This document shows, one piece after another, positions 27,930 to 35,244 of a stretch of 41,645 nt of DNA. The notes beneath the pieces were generated by a model, which worked only from the letters and a program-made list of their open reading frames with translations, was not told the origin of the DNA and did no database searches. Location: positions 1 through 41,645 of IMG/VR virus record IMGVR_UViG_3300037961_002837; one strand, given 5' to 3'. Positions within the stretch are counted from its first letter, which is position 1. Every line of letters starts with the position of its first letter. This stretch comes from a virus. A program made the translations under genes and the position numbers.

Positions 27930-28453
27930 TTTCTTTTTGATTTAAGATCTTTTAGTTTAGCTTTAAGAAGTTTTAAGTTTTGAGTCATAGTAGCTTTCTT
28001 TTCTGTTGGTCCAGCTTCGTCAGATATGTCAGACTGCAAAAACTCTATTCGATCTTCAAGATCGTTAATTTTCTCTACTAAACTTTGTCCTTGATAAACT
28101 TCTAGATCTGGATTTTCTCCTGGTTGACGAGGTGGTTGCTTGTCATTACCATTTTTTCTTAACACTCCTTTGCCTTTAAGCTCTGACTTTGGAATATCTT
28201 TTTTCTTTCTAAACTCATCAGTACCTTCAAAAGTTGGATCAGGTCTATCAGCAGGTGGCTTAGTAGTACCCATTATAATATCTTCAAGTTTACTTTTTTT
28301 ATCTAACAAAACTTGAACTACACCTTTGTTCCCAAGTTTTCTTGCTTTAGCTATTTCATCATCAAGCTTCTGCATCTTTTTTATGTCTGCATTATTTTTC
28401 TTTAATGCTGGAGCTACATTTTTATTTAGTATTCCTTTTAATTTAAAAGCCAT
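27926..28453 (-). CDS. Coiled-coil protein with MAFKL N-terminus
   Basis: 175 aa. The N-terminus MAFKLKGILNK is followed by a Lys-rich helix, a Pro-rich charged linker (residues 65-115) and a C-terminal coiled coil (LVEKINDLEDRIEFLQSDIS, then LKLLKAKLKDLKSKRK). The first five residues equal those of the HExxH gene just upstream. It overlaps the holin-like gene start by four bases. A spanin-like or virion-linked role is possible, but there is no signal peptide or lipobox, so function is open. Confidence 0.65.
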   Translation of the reverse strand: MAFKLKGILNKNVAPALKKNNADIKKMQKLDDEIAKARKLGNKGVVQVLLDKKSKLEDIIMGTTKPPADRPDPTFEGTDEFRKKKDIPKSELKGKGVLRKNGNDKQPPRQPGENPDLEVYQGQSLVEKINDLEDRIEFLQSDISDEAGPTEKKATMTQNLKLLKAKLKDLKSKRK

Positions 28454-28456
28454 GTT

Positions 28457-28825
28457 TTAATCTTTAAATTCCCAAGGAAGATTAATATCCCCTTCTGGGT
28501 ACATCTTGCCTTCGTAGTTAATATAACCATCTTTTCTTTCGTAGATGTTACCATCCCAATAAACGTAGTTGTCATCATAATCTACTCTACCGAGCTTCAT
28601 GTGTACAATATGTTTCATCTCGTGTTGTAACACTCTGTTGTACTGCTCACTGTCTTTTTCTATGTTACTGTTAATATATATGAGACCTTCTTTGTGAGCT
28701 TCACCCATAACACCTTCGCCTAAATCAGCAAACTCTACTCTAACACCGCCGACAACATTTGACTTACCGCCAATGTTCAGCTTGTTATCAGTATTACCTC
28801 TTTTGCTACCTAGTTTAAAAGCCAT
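28457..28825 (-). CDS. Small HExxH metallopeptidase-like protein
   Basis: 122 aa. The start MAFKLGSKRG precedes a short beta sheet, then VLQHEMKHIVHM with HEMKH at residues 68-72, the zinc-binding signature of gluzincin/minigluzincin-type peptidases. No clear third ligand is visible, but several acidic and Asp-rich positions follow (GRVDYDDN). The size fits phage minigluzincins. The target is unknown: a capsid-maturation protease, a lysis endopeptidase, and a host-directed peptidase are all possible. Its start overlaps the stop of the winged-helix gene by one base. Confidence 0.7.
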   Translation of the reverse strand: MAFKLGSKRGNTDNKLNIGGKSNVVGGVRVEFADLGEGVMGEAHKEGLIYINSNIEKDSEQYNRVLQHEMKHIVHMKLGRVDYDDNYVYWDGNIYERKDGYINYEGKMYPEGDINLPWEFKD

Positions 28826-29265
28826 TATCTTTCTGGGTCTTTTATCATATCATCAATAGCTTTATTATAAACTTTATCTGTATATGACTTGTTATTGTAG
28901 AATACGCTTCGGTCTGATACTGGCAAGTCTTCTTCTCCGAGTAAGATCCTGTATATTCTACTTATTAGCTGGCTGCATTTAAAAGAAGTTTTAAAGACGC
29001 TGTACTTAATCGTAGTTCGATTTCGATGACGCCACACCTCTATCCAGCCTAGCTTTCTTAGTTTGTCCCACCGGGTTTTATCCCAGCTCATGGTATAAGT
29101 ACCATCTATAAATTCTTGTCTTGTAAAACGCTTCTTACAGTCTAAATATATTAAGAGCTCTAAGTCTGCGTCTGTTAACCCGTAAGTCTTACAAGCCCAC
29201 TTTCTAGTGAGCCTGTAATACTTAAGGATTTGTAATTCACGTATGTCGTGACTAGTTAATCTCAA
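28825..29265 (-). CDS. Winged-helix DNA-binding-type protein
   Basis: 146 aa. Residues about 20-90 have the order of a MarR-like winged helix: LTDADLELLIYLDCKKRFTR for helices 1 and 2, MSWDKTRWDKLRKLGWIEVW for the recognition helix and strand, then a basic wing (RHRNRTTIKYSV). The C-terminal part is helical. It is the only DNA-binding candidate in the late cluster and could regulate late transcription or bind the phage DNA during packaging. I cannot choose between these. Confidence 0.65.
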   Translation of the reverse strand: MRLTSHDIRELQILKYYRLTRKWACKTYGLTDADLELLIYLDCKKRFTRQEFIDGTYTMSWDKTRWDKLRKLGWIEVWRHRNRTTIKYSVFKTSFKCSQLISRIYRILLGEEDLPVSDRSVFYNNKSYTDKVYNKAIDDMIKDPER

Positions 29266-29274
29266 TTGCTAAGA

Positions 29275-29649
29275 TTAAGCTTCAGCTGTTACGTTAGTAG
29301 CACAACCAGTTATATGTGCACTAGCAAACACTGAGTTTGCAGCATCACAAATAGCAATCATTGGTTTATCAATATTTCTAGCTGCGTTTATAGCGGCTGT
29401 AATATCTGCGATAACTTCTTTTTGCTTATTAGCTGTTATAGTAAGTGTAACGTGGTCAGCGGTAAATGTGTCATCGTCAGAACTATTACCATAACCTACA
29501 AGCGCTTTAAGTTCTATTTCAAGTTCAGTAGTTGTACCGTTTGCTCTAAATCCTTTTAATCTACTTAGAGGAACACATAAACTGTCAAAAGCAGTGTTGA
29601 AAAGCCCGTCACTCTCATCCATGAAATATAAGTATTTTTCTTTTATCAT
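29275..29649 (-). CDS. Paralogue B of a two-gene family, virion-cluster protein
   Basis: 124 aa. It is clearly a duplicate of the gene just upstream: both begin with a YFMDESDG/YFMEETDG segment, share RLKGFRANGTT/RFKGFTNKSGS, contain TADHVTLTITANKQKEVIAD or its equivalent, end with SVFASAHITGC or SVYASSHITGC, and finish TAEA. The two share many identical positions. No domain is recognised. Being soluble, acidic, small, duplicated and next to chaperonins and structural genes, a capsid decoration or minor virion role is possible. Confidence 0.7.
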   Translation of the reverse strand: MIKEKYLYFMDESDGLFNTAFDSLCVPLSRLKGFRANGTTTELEIELKALVGYGNSSDDDTFTADHVTLTITANKQKEVIADITAAINAARNIDKPMIAICDAANSVFASAHITGCATNVTAEA

Positions 29650-29674
29650 TTTTTTATACTTTAAATGTTAATAA

Positions 29675-30070
29675 TTAGGCTTCAGCCGTTATTGTAATTG
29701 CACAGCCTGTGATGTGTGAGCTCGCGTATACTGAGTTTGAGTCATCAGCTATAACGATAAAACCATCAGAGTGTGTTCCATGTATTAAAGCTAATATATC
29801 TTCAATAACTTCTTTGTGCTTGTTGTCAGCTATTGTAAGTTCTACACTGTCAGCAACAAACGTTGCGTCGTCGTGTGATCCTGAATAACCAAGCATTGGG
29901 TCAAACTCCATAGTTAACTCATTTACAGCAGAAGATCCAGATTTATTTGTAAATCCTTTAAATCTCTCTACAGGAATAGCTACGCAGTCATTAGCTTCGT
30001 CAAACGCTCCATCGGTTTCTTCCATGAAATACAACATTCTACCAGATAGATGTCCTTGATGTTCTTGCAT
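29675..30070 (-). CDS. Paralogue A of a two-gene family, virion-cluster protein
   Basis: 131 aa. It starts MQEHQGHLSGRMLYFMEETD and has the same layout as the 124 aa gene that follows after 25 bases, including the closing HITGC...TAEA pattern. The start is preceded by a long A/T-rich leader with no Shine-Dalgarno, as usual in Bacteroidetes. Acidic and probably all-beta, with no signal peptide. No function can be assigned. Confidence 0.7.
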   Translation of the reverse strand: MQEHQGHLSGRMLYFMEETDGAFDEANDCVAIPVERFKGFTNKSGSSAVNELTMEFDPMLGYSGSHDDATFVADSVELTIADNKHKEVIEDILALIHGTHSDGFIVIADDSNSVYASSHITGCAITITAEA

Positions 30071-30146
30071 AATTTTTGTTTTTAATGATTAATAAATAAT
30101 TTGTTTTAGATTTTTTTGTTTAAGGATTTTGGTTTATAGTTTATGT

Positions 30147-30404
30147 TTAATCTACTAGTACAATATCACTTGCCTTTATAACAAAATAAAACTTACCGTC
30201 ATATTCTATTACATGGCCAGCATGTCTATCGTACCATACCATATCCTCTTGTTTAATTACTTCTACTAGATTACCTACAGAAACAACTCTACCTTTGAAG
30301 TATCTGATCTCTTCATCTCTAACTTCATCAAGTATAAGCCCACCTTTTGTTACAGGCTTTTCTTTTATACGGTCTACTACTACGTAGTGATTAACTGCTT
30401 TCAT
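30147..30404 (-). CDS. groES: GroES co-chaperonin
   Basis: 85 aa, a little short for GroES (about 95). The N-terminal strand [20 protein letters not shown] contains the mobile-loop signature GGLIL (residues 21-25, GGIVL in most GroES), followed by the beta barrel FKGRVVSVGNLVEVIKQEDM and a C-terminal strand KFYFVIKASDIVLV. The bacterial GroES partner that caps GroEL. It overlaps GroEL's 3' end by 14 bases and lies downstream of it, the reverse of the usual bacterial groES-groEL order. The short length reflects a reduced roof loop. Confidence 0.9.
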   Translation of the reverse strand: MKAVNHYVVVDRIKEKPVTKGGLILDEVRDEEIRYFKGRVVSVGNLVEVIKQEDMVWYDRHAGHVIEYDGKFYFVIKASDIVLVD

Positions 30405-31959
30405 TTACTCTAATGTTTGATATTACACAATCAGCTGATATAATAGTAGATACTACGCTTACAGCATTTTTTAAAGCAGACTTAGTTACAAGCACTGGAT
30501 CTATGATGCCCTCTTCTATCATATTAACACTTTCACCTGTTACTACGTTTATGCCATAGCCTTCTTCTTCACGCATGTCTACATTAGTGCTAATGCCAGC
30601 ATTGCCTAGTATAGTAGCCATAGGTACTATTATAGCATCAGCCAGCAATTGTTCACCGACATTGTCGGTCGAAATTTTTTGAGATGCATTAAAGAGGGCT
30701 ACGCCACCCCCTGGCACTATACCTTCTTTTAGCGCAGCCTTCGTAGCGTAAATAGCGTCCTCGACCCTGTCTTTCTTTTCTTTAAGTTCCACTTTAGAGT
30801 TCGCCCCAACACGGATAATTCCAACACTACCCGATAGCATAGACAGTCTCTGCTCCAGTTTCTTTTTAATAAAACTATTTTTTTCATCTGCAATTTGTTT
30901 ATTTACTTGATCAATACGTTCACCTATAGCTTCTGTATCTGCGTCAATAGTTATTACAGTATTTTTATCATCTGTTTCAGCATAATCAGCTTCGCCTAAA
31001 TCTTCAGGCGTCATAGCATCTAAGTCGTCACCAAGCTCCTCATTAAATAGCGTAGCACCTGTAAGTATAGCTAAGTCTTCGCATGTATCTTTTTTAGTAG
31101 GACCAAAGCCTGGTAAGTCAATAATATTTATTTTAATATTACCTTTTACTTTATTCATAAGCAAAGCTGACTTTACCTGTTGTGAAACTGGCGCTACTAC
31201 TAGTAACGATCTGTTTTGTTTTATAACATACTCAAGTATATTCTGTATCTTGCGTATATTAGGTATTTCAGATGTACATATTAATACTAGCGGATTGTCT
31301 AGCTCTGCTTTTTGTTTATCAGTGTTTGTTACAAAGTGAGGTGAAGTTAGCCCACAGTCGAACTGAACGCCGTCTACAGTCTCTATATACGTCTCTTCTG
31401 TCTCAGAGTGTTCCATAAGTACTACACCGTCTTTACCTACAGCTGTATAAGCTTCAGCTATAATGCCACCAAGCTCTTTATCATTGTTACAACTTATAGT
31501 AGCTACGTCTGATAATGTGTTATCTTCAACTTCTATCTTTATAGAGTCTAAATAATCTATAACTTTATCTAGACCAGACTGTAAACCTTGTTTTAATTCT
31601 CTAATAGTTGCTTTATCTATAGAATTATAGACATGTGTAAGTAATGCTTCAGCTAAAACAGTCGCAGTTGTAGTACCATCACCTGCTTCTCGCACCGTAT
31701 TGCTTGCAGCTTCTTTAATAAGTGTAGCTCCGATGTTTTCGACAGGGTCAAATAACACCACAGACTGCGCTACTGTAACGCCATCTTTAGTAATTACTGG
31801 ATTACCTCGGGCATCTTCGTAAATTACGCACTTACCAGACGCGCCGAGTGTAGATTTTACTGCTTTTGCTAGTTTGTTTACGCCAGATATGACGCGTTTT
31901 TTTGCATCATCGCCAAAATTAAGGTCTTTGACGATCTCGCTAGGGAGATTGTATTCCAT
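30391..31959 (-). CDS. groEL: GroEL chaperonin
   Basis: 522 aa, about 26 residues shorter than E. coli GroEL. Key residues are kept: DGVTVA (D59, equal to D52), the ATP loop GDGTTTAT (93-100), the peptide-binding face GLTSPHF (203-209), [13 protein letters not shown] with D401 (the D398 equivalent needed for ATP hydrolysis), and [10 protein letters not shown] (413-422). The C-terminal Gly-Gly-Met tail is missing. With all catalytic residues and its own GroES, it should be an active folding machine. It sits among virion genes, so capsid or tail proteins are the likely clients. The sequence is divergent from host GroEL, and its base composition matches its neighbours, so it is a long-term phage gene. 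Confidence 0.97.
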   Translation of the reverse strand: MEYNLPSEIVKDLNFGDDAKKRVISGVNKLAKAVKSTLGASGKCVIYEDARGNPVITKDGVTVAQSVVLFDPVENIGATLIKEAASNTVREAGDGTTTATVLAEALLTHVYNSIDKATIRELKQGLQSGLDKVIDYLDSIKIEVEDNTLSDVATISCNNDKELGGIIAEAYTAVGKDGVVLMEHSETEETYIETVDGVQFDCGLTSPHFVTNTDKQKAELDNPLVLICTSEIPNIRKIQNILEYVIKQNRSLLVVAPVSQQVKSALLMNKVKGNIKINIIDLPGFGPTKKDTCEDLAILTGATLFNEELGDDLDAMTPEDLGEADYAETDDKNTVITIDADTEAIGERIDQVNKQIADEKNSFIKKKLEQRLSMLSGSVGIIRVGANSKVELKEKKDRVEDAIYATKAALKEGIVPGGGVALFNASQKISTDNVGEQLLADAIIVPMATILGNAGISTNVDMREEEGYGINVVTGESVNMIEEGIIDPVLVTKSALKNAVSVVSTIISADCVISNIRVNESS

Positions 31960-31985
31960 TATAGTAAATTAAATTAAATTATTGC

Positions 31986-32282
31986 TTATTTGTCGAAAGT
32001 TTTTACAACTGTAGGGCCTTTCGTAGCCTCTAATTTTTTAGTAAAGTGCTCAATTGAGCCGTCTATGGCTTTTTCTGCACCTTCTAAAGTTTCTCTACGC
32101 GTAACGTCAGACCATTTTTCCGCGTCATCGGGGTGATTTACCTCCGTTTGGTAGTAACCGTTAGGTAATTGGGTAATTCTCCAGTTTTTTTTGTCTGCAA
32201 GGTGTTCCCATTGGCCCTTGGTTTTGTCATTAATTTGTGGATTACCGGTCCACGTACTAGTTTTGTAATATAAATACGTCAT
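31986..32282 (-). CDS. Small unknown protein upstream of GroEL
   Basis: 98 aa. Rich in Trp, Lys, Asp and Thr, with no recognised family. A beta-like N-terminus (TYLYYKTSTWTGNPQINDKT, WRITQLPNGYYQTEV) precedes a charged helix (RRETLEGAEKAIDGSIEHFT). It starts after a 65-base gap with no T-run hairpin and ends 26 bases before GroEL, so it is probably co-transcribed with the chaperonins. No function assigned. Confidence 0.65.
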   Translation of the reverse strand: MTYLYYKTSTWTGNPQINDKTKGQWEHLADKKNWRITQLPNGYYQTEVNHPDDAEKWSDVTRRETLEGAEKAIDGSIEHFTKKLEATKGPTVVKTFDK

Positions 32283-32347
32283 TTTTGGTTTATGTATTGG
32301 TTAATAATTAGTTTACGGTAGTATAGTTACTCTATGTTTATCAATTT

Positions 32348-32575
32348 TTACCTTGGTAAAGTCTTAGGCTGTTGAATTTTAATATCTTTAGGCTTATTGA
32401 CTTTTGGATCAACTCTTCTTTGACCACCCATTTTTGGAATTCGTGGCGGAATAACTGGCATTTCCATTGGCTCCATTGGCTTCATTGGCTTAATTGGCTC
32501 GTTTTTGTTTAAAGCAGAACCATGATCTACGCCAGGTAGCATGTTAAATTTTGTTTTAATGTTTTTTAGTCCCAT
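32348..32575 (-). CDS. Proline-rich small protein
   Basis: 75 aa. Residues 27-48 hold a Pro-Met repeat (PIKPMKPMEPMEMPVIPP), and the ends are Lys/Arg rich and disordered. It opens MGLKNIKTKFN. Polyproline repeats of this kind appear in short virion or assembly tether proteins. It lies three bases after the 81 aa basic protein. Confidence 0.6.
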   Translation of the reverse strand: MGLKNIKTKFNMLPGVDHGSALNKNEPIKPMKPMEPMEMPVIPPRIPKMGGQRRVDPKVNKPKDIKIQQPKTLPR

Positions 32576-32578
32576 AAT

Positions 32579-32824
32579 TTATTGTTTATCTCGTTCTATA
32601 TTCATATCTTTATCTTGCAATCGTTCAGACGCTTGCTCCATTGGATTATATTTTTGGCTTTCTGTAGGGGCATAGTTTTGTATATCTCCACCAAAATAAC
32701 CTTCAATTTTTTGTGAACCTGGCTTTTTCTTTCTCATGCCTTTTACTATAGCACCTATAGCTCCTAAAAATTTAAGAGCAGATCTACGCCTTCTTTTGCC
32801 ATGCATTATTCTTCTAGTCCTCAT
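32579..32824 (-). CDS. Small basic protein, virion-cluster
   Basis: 81 aa. A strongly basic N-terminus (MRTRRIMHGKRRRRSALKFL) precedes a small Gly/Ala/Ile stretch (FLGAIGAIVKGM), another basic cluster, and then an acidic and polar tail. The arrangement could bind DNA or membrane. It overlaps the 339 aa gene's stop by four bases. Unknown function. Confidence 0.6.
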   Translation of the reverse strand: MRTRRIMHGKRRRRSALKFLGAIGAIVKGMRKKKPGSQKIEGYFGGDIQNYAPTESQKYNPMEQASERLQDKDMNIERDKQ

Positions 32825-33840
32825 CGCTTTTTTCTAAATGACATTGTTCTTTTGTTAAGCATGTGATTTGGATTAGTATACTTAAGCTTGTTAGTTACTG
32901 TTGCCTCACCACCTTCTCTTTGCATTTCTTTATATCTATCAAAAGGATTACTTGGCGATCTCATAGACTCTACAACTCCTTTAGAGCCGCCTTTAAGTTC
33001 TCTATTACCATCGTCTTTATTTATTCTTTCCCAAGATTTTGCCGCGTTATGAAGTGGTCGATCTTGACCTTTAGGCTTATACATGTTCATCACCCATCTT
33101 TCAAACGGCATTCTATCTTCAGACGTTCTACCAAATGCATCTGGTTTAGCGATTGTTTTATTATACTCTTTTCTAGCTTTACGCATCCATTTTTCGTCTT
33201 GCAAAACATCTAAAACTGGATTATCTTTACTATACGATGTGTCATAAAAACTTTTAGCAGCTTCTGTAAGATTACCACCTGTTTCTGGATTTACGTTAAA
33301 AAGCTCCATTATATTTGTTGAGCCTATTTCAGGTTGGCTTGGTGCTGCTTCACTCGCAGCTTCTTTAGTAGCTTCGCTTGTTGTAAAAGCAGGGTCTGTT
33401 AGTTCAATTGGATTAGCAACTCCAGCTTCACCTGTAATGTTGTATTTTTGATCTACATAAAACTTACCACCTTTTCTGTATATATCTAAGTTTTTAGTAT
33501 CTTTTCCATACATATCTGACAACGCTCGCTTCTGAACGTCACTCATGTTTTCAAAATCAACTTGTTCTGAATCACCGTAAAATCTGTTAGACGCTTGCCT
33601 TCTCTCTATAATGTCAACTTGAGATTGGCCTAGATCTTTTTTCATTTCGTCTCTACTCGCATACTGAGTGTTCTGCGCGTACCAATCATCTGGAAGTACA
33701 ATTTCGGCAGGATCAAACTTTATGTGTTTGCTTCTTACATCGTCTTTGCTAATACTGTCATACTCGTCCATAGTTGTTTTAAGTGCTGTTGTGCGCTTTT
33801 TATACATAGACATTGACCTGTGTTTTAATCTCTTGCTCAT
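32821..33840 (-). CDS. First gene of the leftward cluster, unknown charged protein
   Basis: 339 aa with no recognised family. Both ends are basic (MSKRLKHRSMSMYKKRTTAL and MLNKRTMSFRKKR), and the middle is charged, polar and partly disordered, with an Ala/Ser/Glu linker around residues 155-170. No membrane or signal segment. The start at 33840 is the first leftward start beside the divergent region, so it is the leading gene of the late transcript. A DNA- or capsid-linked virion protein is plausible. Confidence 0.65.
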   Translation of the reverse strand: MSKRLKHRSMSMYKKRTTALKTTMDEYDSISKDDVRSKHIKFDPAEIVLPDDWYAQNTQYASRDEMKKDLGQSQVDIIERRQASNRFYGDSEQVDFENMSDVQKRALSDMYGKDTKNLDIYRKGGKFYVDQKYNITGEAGVANPIELTDPAFTTSEATKEAASEAAPSQPEIGSTNIMELFNVNPETGGNLTEAAKSFYDTSYSKDNPVLDVLQDEKWMRKARKEYNKTIAKPDAFGRTSEDRMPFERWVMNMYKPKGQDRPLHNAAKSWERINKDDGNRELKGGSKGVVESMRSPSNPFDRYKEMQREGGEATVTNKLKYTNPNHMLNKRTMSFRKKR

Positions 33841-33892
33841 GAATATACTATCACTTAAAAAAGCACATTATAAATATAGGAGTAAAGCGTTG

Positions 33893-33949
33893 CCCCCTAG
33901 CCCCCCTTGGCCCCCTTATATATAAAAGTCAATATGTTAGGCCGGCCCC
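33893..33949 (-). promoter_or_regulatory. G-run tract, potential G-quadruplex
   Basis: On the minus strand this AT-rich spacer holds GGGG (33949-33946), then GGGGG (33915-33911), GGGGGG (33906-33901) and GGGGG (33897-33893). Four runs of four or more in one gap, against a surrounding A/T background, could form a G-quadruplex with one long loop. Confidence 0.4.
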
Positions 33950-33964
33950 GCCTTAGTTTTTTTC
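33939..33964 (+). terminator. Weak GC hairpin followed by a T run
   Basis: AGGC (33939-33942) can pair with GCCT (33950-33953) around a C/G loop, then TAGTTTTTTTTC follows. The stem is only four pairs. No rightward gene ends here, so it would matter only for read-through or as part of the control region. Confidence 0.3.
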
Positions 33965-33985
33965 GTTTATATATTTTTGCAAAGT

Positions 33986-34010
33986 TACTACGAATCTTTA
34001 TAGATAATAT
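33986..34010 (+). promoter_or_regulatory. Promoter-like repeat, copy 1
   Basis: TAC at 33989-33991 followed after N11 by GATAATAT (34003-34010), in register with the other copies, but the AAA before TAC is replaced by TAC. It precedes the gene at 34046 by 35 bases. A host-like Bacteroidetes -7 box TATATTTG overlaps its end (34008-34015), so this copy may be read by host polymerase. Confidence 0.6.
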
Positions 34011-34045
34011 ATTTGTAACTAATAACTAATTTAAACTAATTTAAT

Positions 34046-34276
34046 ATGTCACAAGAAACATTAACTAAAAAAAGATTTGTAATTGCAAAGTCACTAATTG
34101 GAAAAAATGTATTAATAACTTTCACAAACAAAAAAGGTGAAACATATACTTATGATCATGATGCAGTGTATAGTGCAAATCAAGAAAAGTTTGAAACAAT
34201 GCAATGCTTTCAACAATATGGAAATTATACTAATAGTAACAATGTTCCAACATTTGGTCGCGAGTACACACTGTAA
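34046..34276 (+). CDS. Small early protein, paralogue 1
   Basis: 76 aa, first rightward gene. It shares its whole length with the 76 aa protein at 35562: KKRFV(I/V)(A/S)K, then TNKKG, then YDHD and NQEK, then CFQ(Q/K)YGNYTNSNN. The motif YDHDAVYSANQEK recurs. A small beta-rich basic protein with no family. Being first in the arm, behind promoter copy 1, suggests early expression. Confidence 0.75.
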   Translation: MSQETLTKKRFVIAKSLIGKNVLITFTNKKGETYTYDHDAVYSANQEKFETMQCFQQYGNYTNSNNVPTFGREYTL

Positions 34277-34284
34277 AAAGTGTG
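34267..34284 (+). other. Short hairpin over the stop of the first early gene
   Basis: CACACT (34267-34272) pairs with AGTGTG (34279-34284) over a GTAAAA loop that contains the stop codon. No T run follows, so it is unlikely to terminate. Confidence 0.35.
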
Positions 34285-34333
34285 ACACTTGCCACCTACT
34301 ATACTTTACTTAATAACCTAATGTCACAGTTTT

Positions 34334-34420
34334 ATGATACATGATTTACTAATACTAATTATACTTGGAATTACTTTACAATATATTGAAATACAAATTG
34401 TAAATAGAGAAAGTGAGTGA
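34334..34420 (+). CDS. One-helix membrane microprotein
   Basis: 28 aa: an almost entirely hydrophobic N-terminal segment MIHDLLILIILGITLQYI, then a short polar tail. Reads as a single membrane helix with its N-terminus on one face. Too short to be recognised. It lies between two promoter-repeat genes, with nothing else in that frame. Several similar microproteins occur along this arm. Confidence 0.45.
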   Translation: MIHDLLILIILGITLQYIEIQIVNRESE

Positions 34421-34473
34421 TATACCTCACAACTAAAATTATTCACTAAACAATTATACTACTTTTACAGACT

Positions 34474-34498
34474 AAATACTATACTTGTTAGATAATAT
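34474..34498 (+). promoter_or_regulatory. Promoter-like repeat, copy 2
   Basis: AAATAC (34474-34479), N11, GATAATAT (34491-34498), upstream of the ATG at 34524. The 5' leader after it (34491-34515) is nearly identical to that behind copy 4. Confidence 0.75.
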
Positions 34499-34523
34499 AA
34501 ATGAACTTAATAAAAATAATACT

Positions 34524-34673
34524 ATGTTAAAAAACATTACTATAAAAATAGATGAAGACAATGATATTTATGAAATCACTATCAACAATGTAACTTATAC
34601 ACTTGATGATATTTATAACTCAAAATACTCTGAACTATTTGATGAACTAAATTTACTAATTGATAAATACTAA
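34524..34673 (+). CDS. Small early protein, unknown
   Basis: 49 aa from the ATG at 34524 (MLKNITIKIDEDNDIYEITI). A longer frame from a TTG at 34485 would start inside promoter copy 2 and is rejected. Acidic, with beta strands followed by a helix (SELFDELNLLIDKY). No family. Confidence 0.6.
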   Translation: MLKNITIKIDEDNDIYEITINNVTYTLDDIYNSKYSELFDELNLLIDKY

Positions 34674-34678
34674 TACTT

Positions 34679-34918
34679 ATGAAAATTACTAATACTAAAT
34701 ATAATATAAATGTAACTACTTACACACTTGGTTTACTTGAAGGTCACATTACTCAACAAGAATTTGAGTTACTATGTCTAATACCAAAGTCACAATCAAA
34801 AGTTACTCATGAGTTTACTGAAGAAGAATTAGAAAACTACATGGACTATTACAAAAGTATTTATGATAAAGACATGTATAAGTATTTTCAAATTGAGTTA
34901 CTTAAAATACAAGATTAA
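34679..34918 (+). CDS. Small early protein, unknown
   Basis: 79 aa. Beta strands with Asn and Thr at the start, then an acidic helix (EFTEEELENYMDYYKSIYDK). Soluble, no signal peptide, no family recognised. It follows the 49 aa gene after five bases, so the pair is one unit behind promoter copy 2. Confidence 0.65.
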   Translation: MKITNTKYNINVTTYTLGLLEGHITQQEFELLCLIPKSQSKVTHEFTEEELENYMDYYKSIYDKDMYKYFQIELLKIQD

Positions 34919-34924
34919 CAAACT

Positions 34925-34949
34925 AAATACTACAAGTATTAGATAATAT
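34925..34949 (+). promoter_or_regulatory. Promoter-like repeat, copy 3
   Basis: AAATAC (34925-34930), N11, GATAATAT (34942-34949), 13 bases before the ATG at 34963. The spacer contains the perfect inverted repeat AATACT-ACA-AGTATT (34926-34940), which may be an operator. Confidence 0.75.
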
Positions 34950-34962
34950 AATAAAACAATAT

Positions 34963-35187
34963 ATGAAAACTTTAAAAATCAATTCTTCAACCAATATTAT
35001 TAAATTAAATAATCAAACTTATATTCCATTTCAATTACATCAACTTCCAAAGTATTATAATGAAATATCTTTATCTGACCAATTTAATTTAAAAGGTTAT
35101 ACTTATATAAATATAAACTCTTTAAAATCTTATAATATTGATATTCATACTCTAAATAAAGACTTAGATTATAAATTAAAAAGATAA
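34963..35187 (+). CDS. Small Asn-rich early protein, unknown
   Basis: 74 aa, very rich in Asn, Ile, Lys and Tyr as expected in such AT-rich DNA. Alternating strands (IIKLNNQTYIPFQLHQLPKY) then a Lys-rich end. No family and no membrane segment. Confidence 0.6.
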   Translation: MKTLKINSSTNIIKLNNQTYIPFQLHQLPKYYNEISLSDQFNLKGYTYININSLKSYNIDIHTLNKDLDYKLKR

Positions 35188-35194
35188 ACAAAAC

Positions 35195-35219
35195 AAATAC
35201 TAATAGTATTAGATAATAT
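35195..35219 (+). promoter_or_regulatory. Promoter-like repeat, copy 4
   Basis: AAATAC (35195-35200), N11, GATAATAT (35212-35219), 25 bases before the ATG at 35245. The spacer has the inverted repeat AATACT-AAT-AGTATT (35196-35210), matching copy 3. Confidence 0.8.
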
Positions 35220-35244
35220 AAATGAACTTAATAAAATAAATAAT

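Larger units (their letters stand above)
33841..34045. promoter_or_regulatory. Divergent intergenic control region
   Basis: The gap between the leftward and rightward clusters. It contains a G-rich block on the minus strand (33893-33915 and 33946-33949), a GC hairpin with T run, the palindrome GGCCGGCC (33940-33947), and promoter-repeat copy 1. Both transcription units should start here. No leftward copy of the repeat is present, so the late promoter is different or unrecognised. Confidence 0.6.

Noticed and set aside
33668-33925. Plus-strand frame across the divergent gap.
   Set aside because: It overlaps the start of the real leftward gene and its end is the C-run tract; codon use is poor.
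33841-34045. CRISPR array or direct-repeat origin in the divergent gap.
   Set aside because: No regularly spaced repeats; only C/G runs and one short hairpin.
34485-34523. Upstream extension of the 34524 gene from TTG.
   Set aside because: The codons lie in promoter copy 2 and would not be on its transcript.
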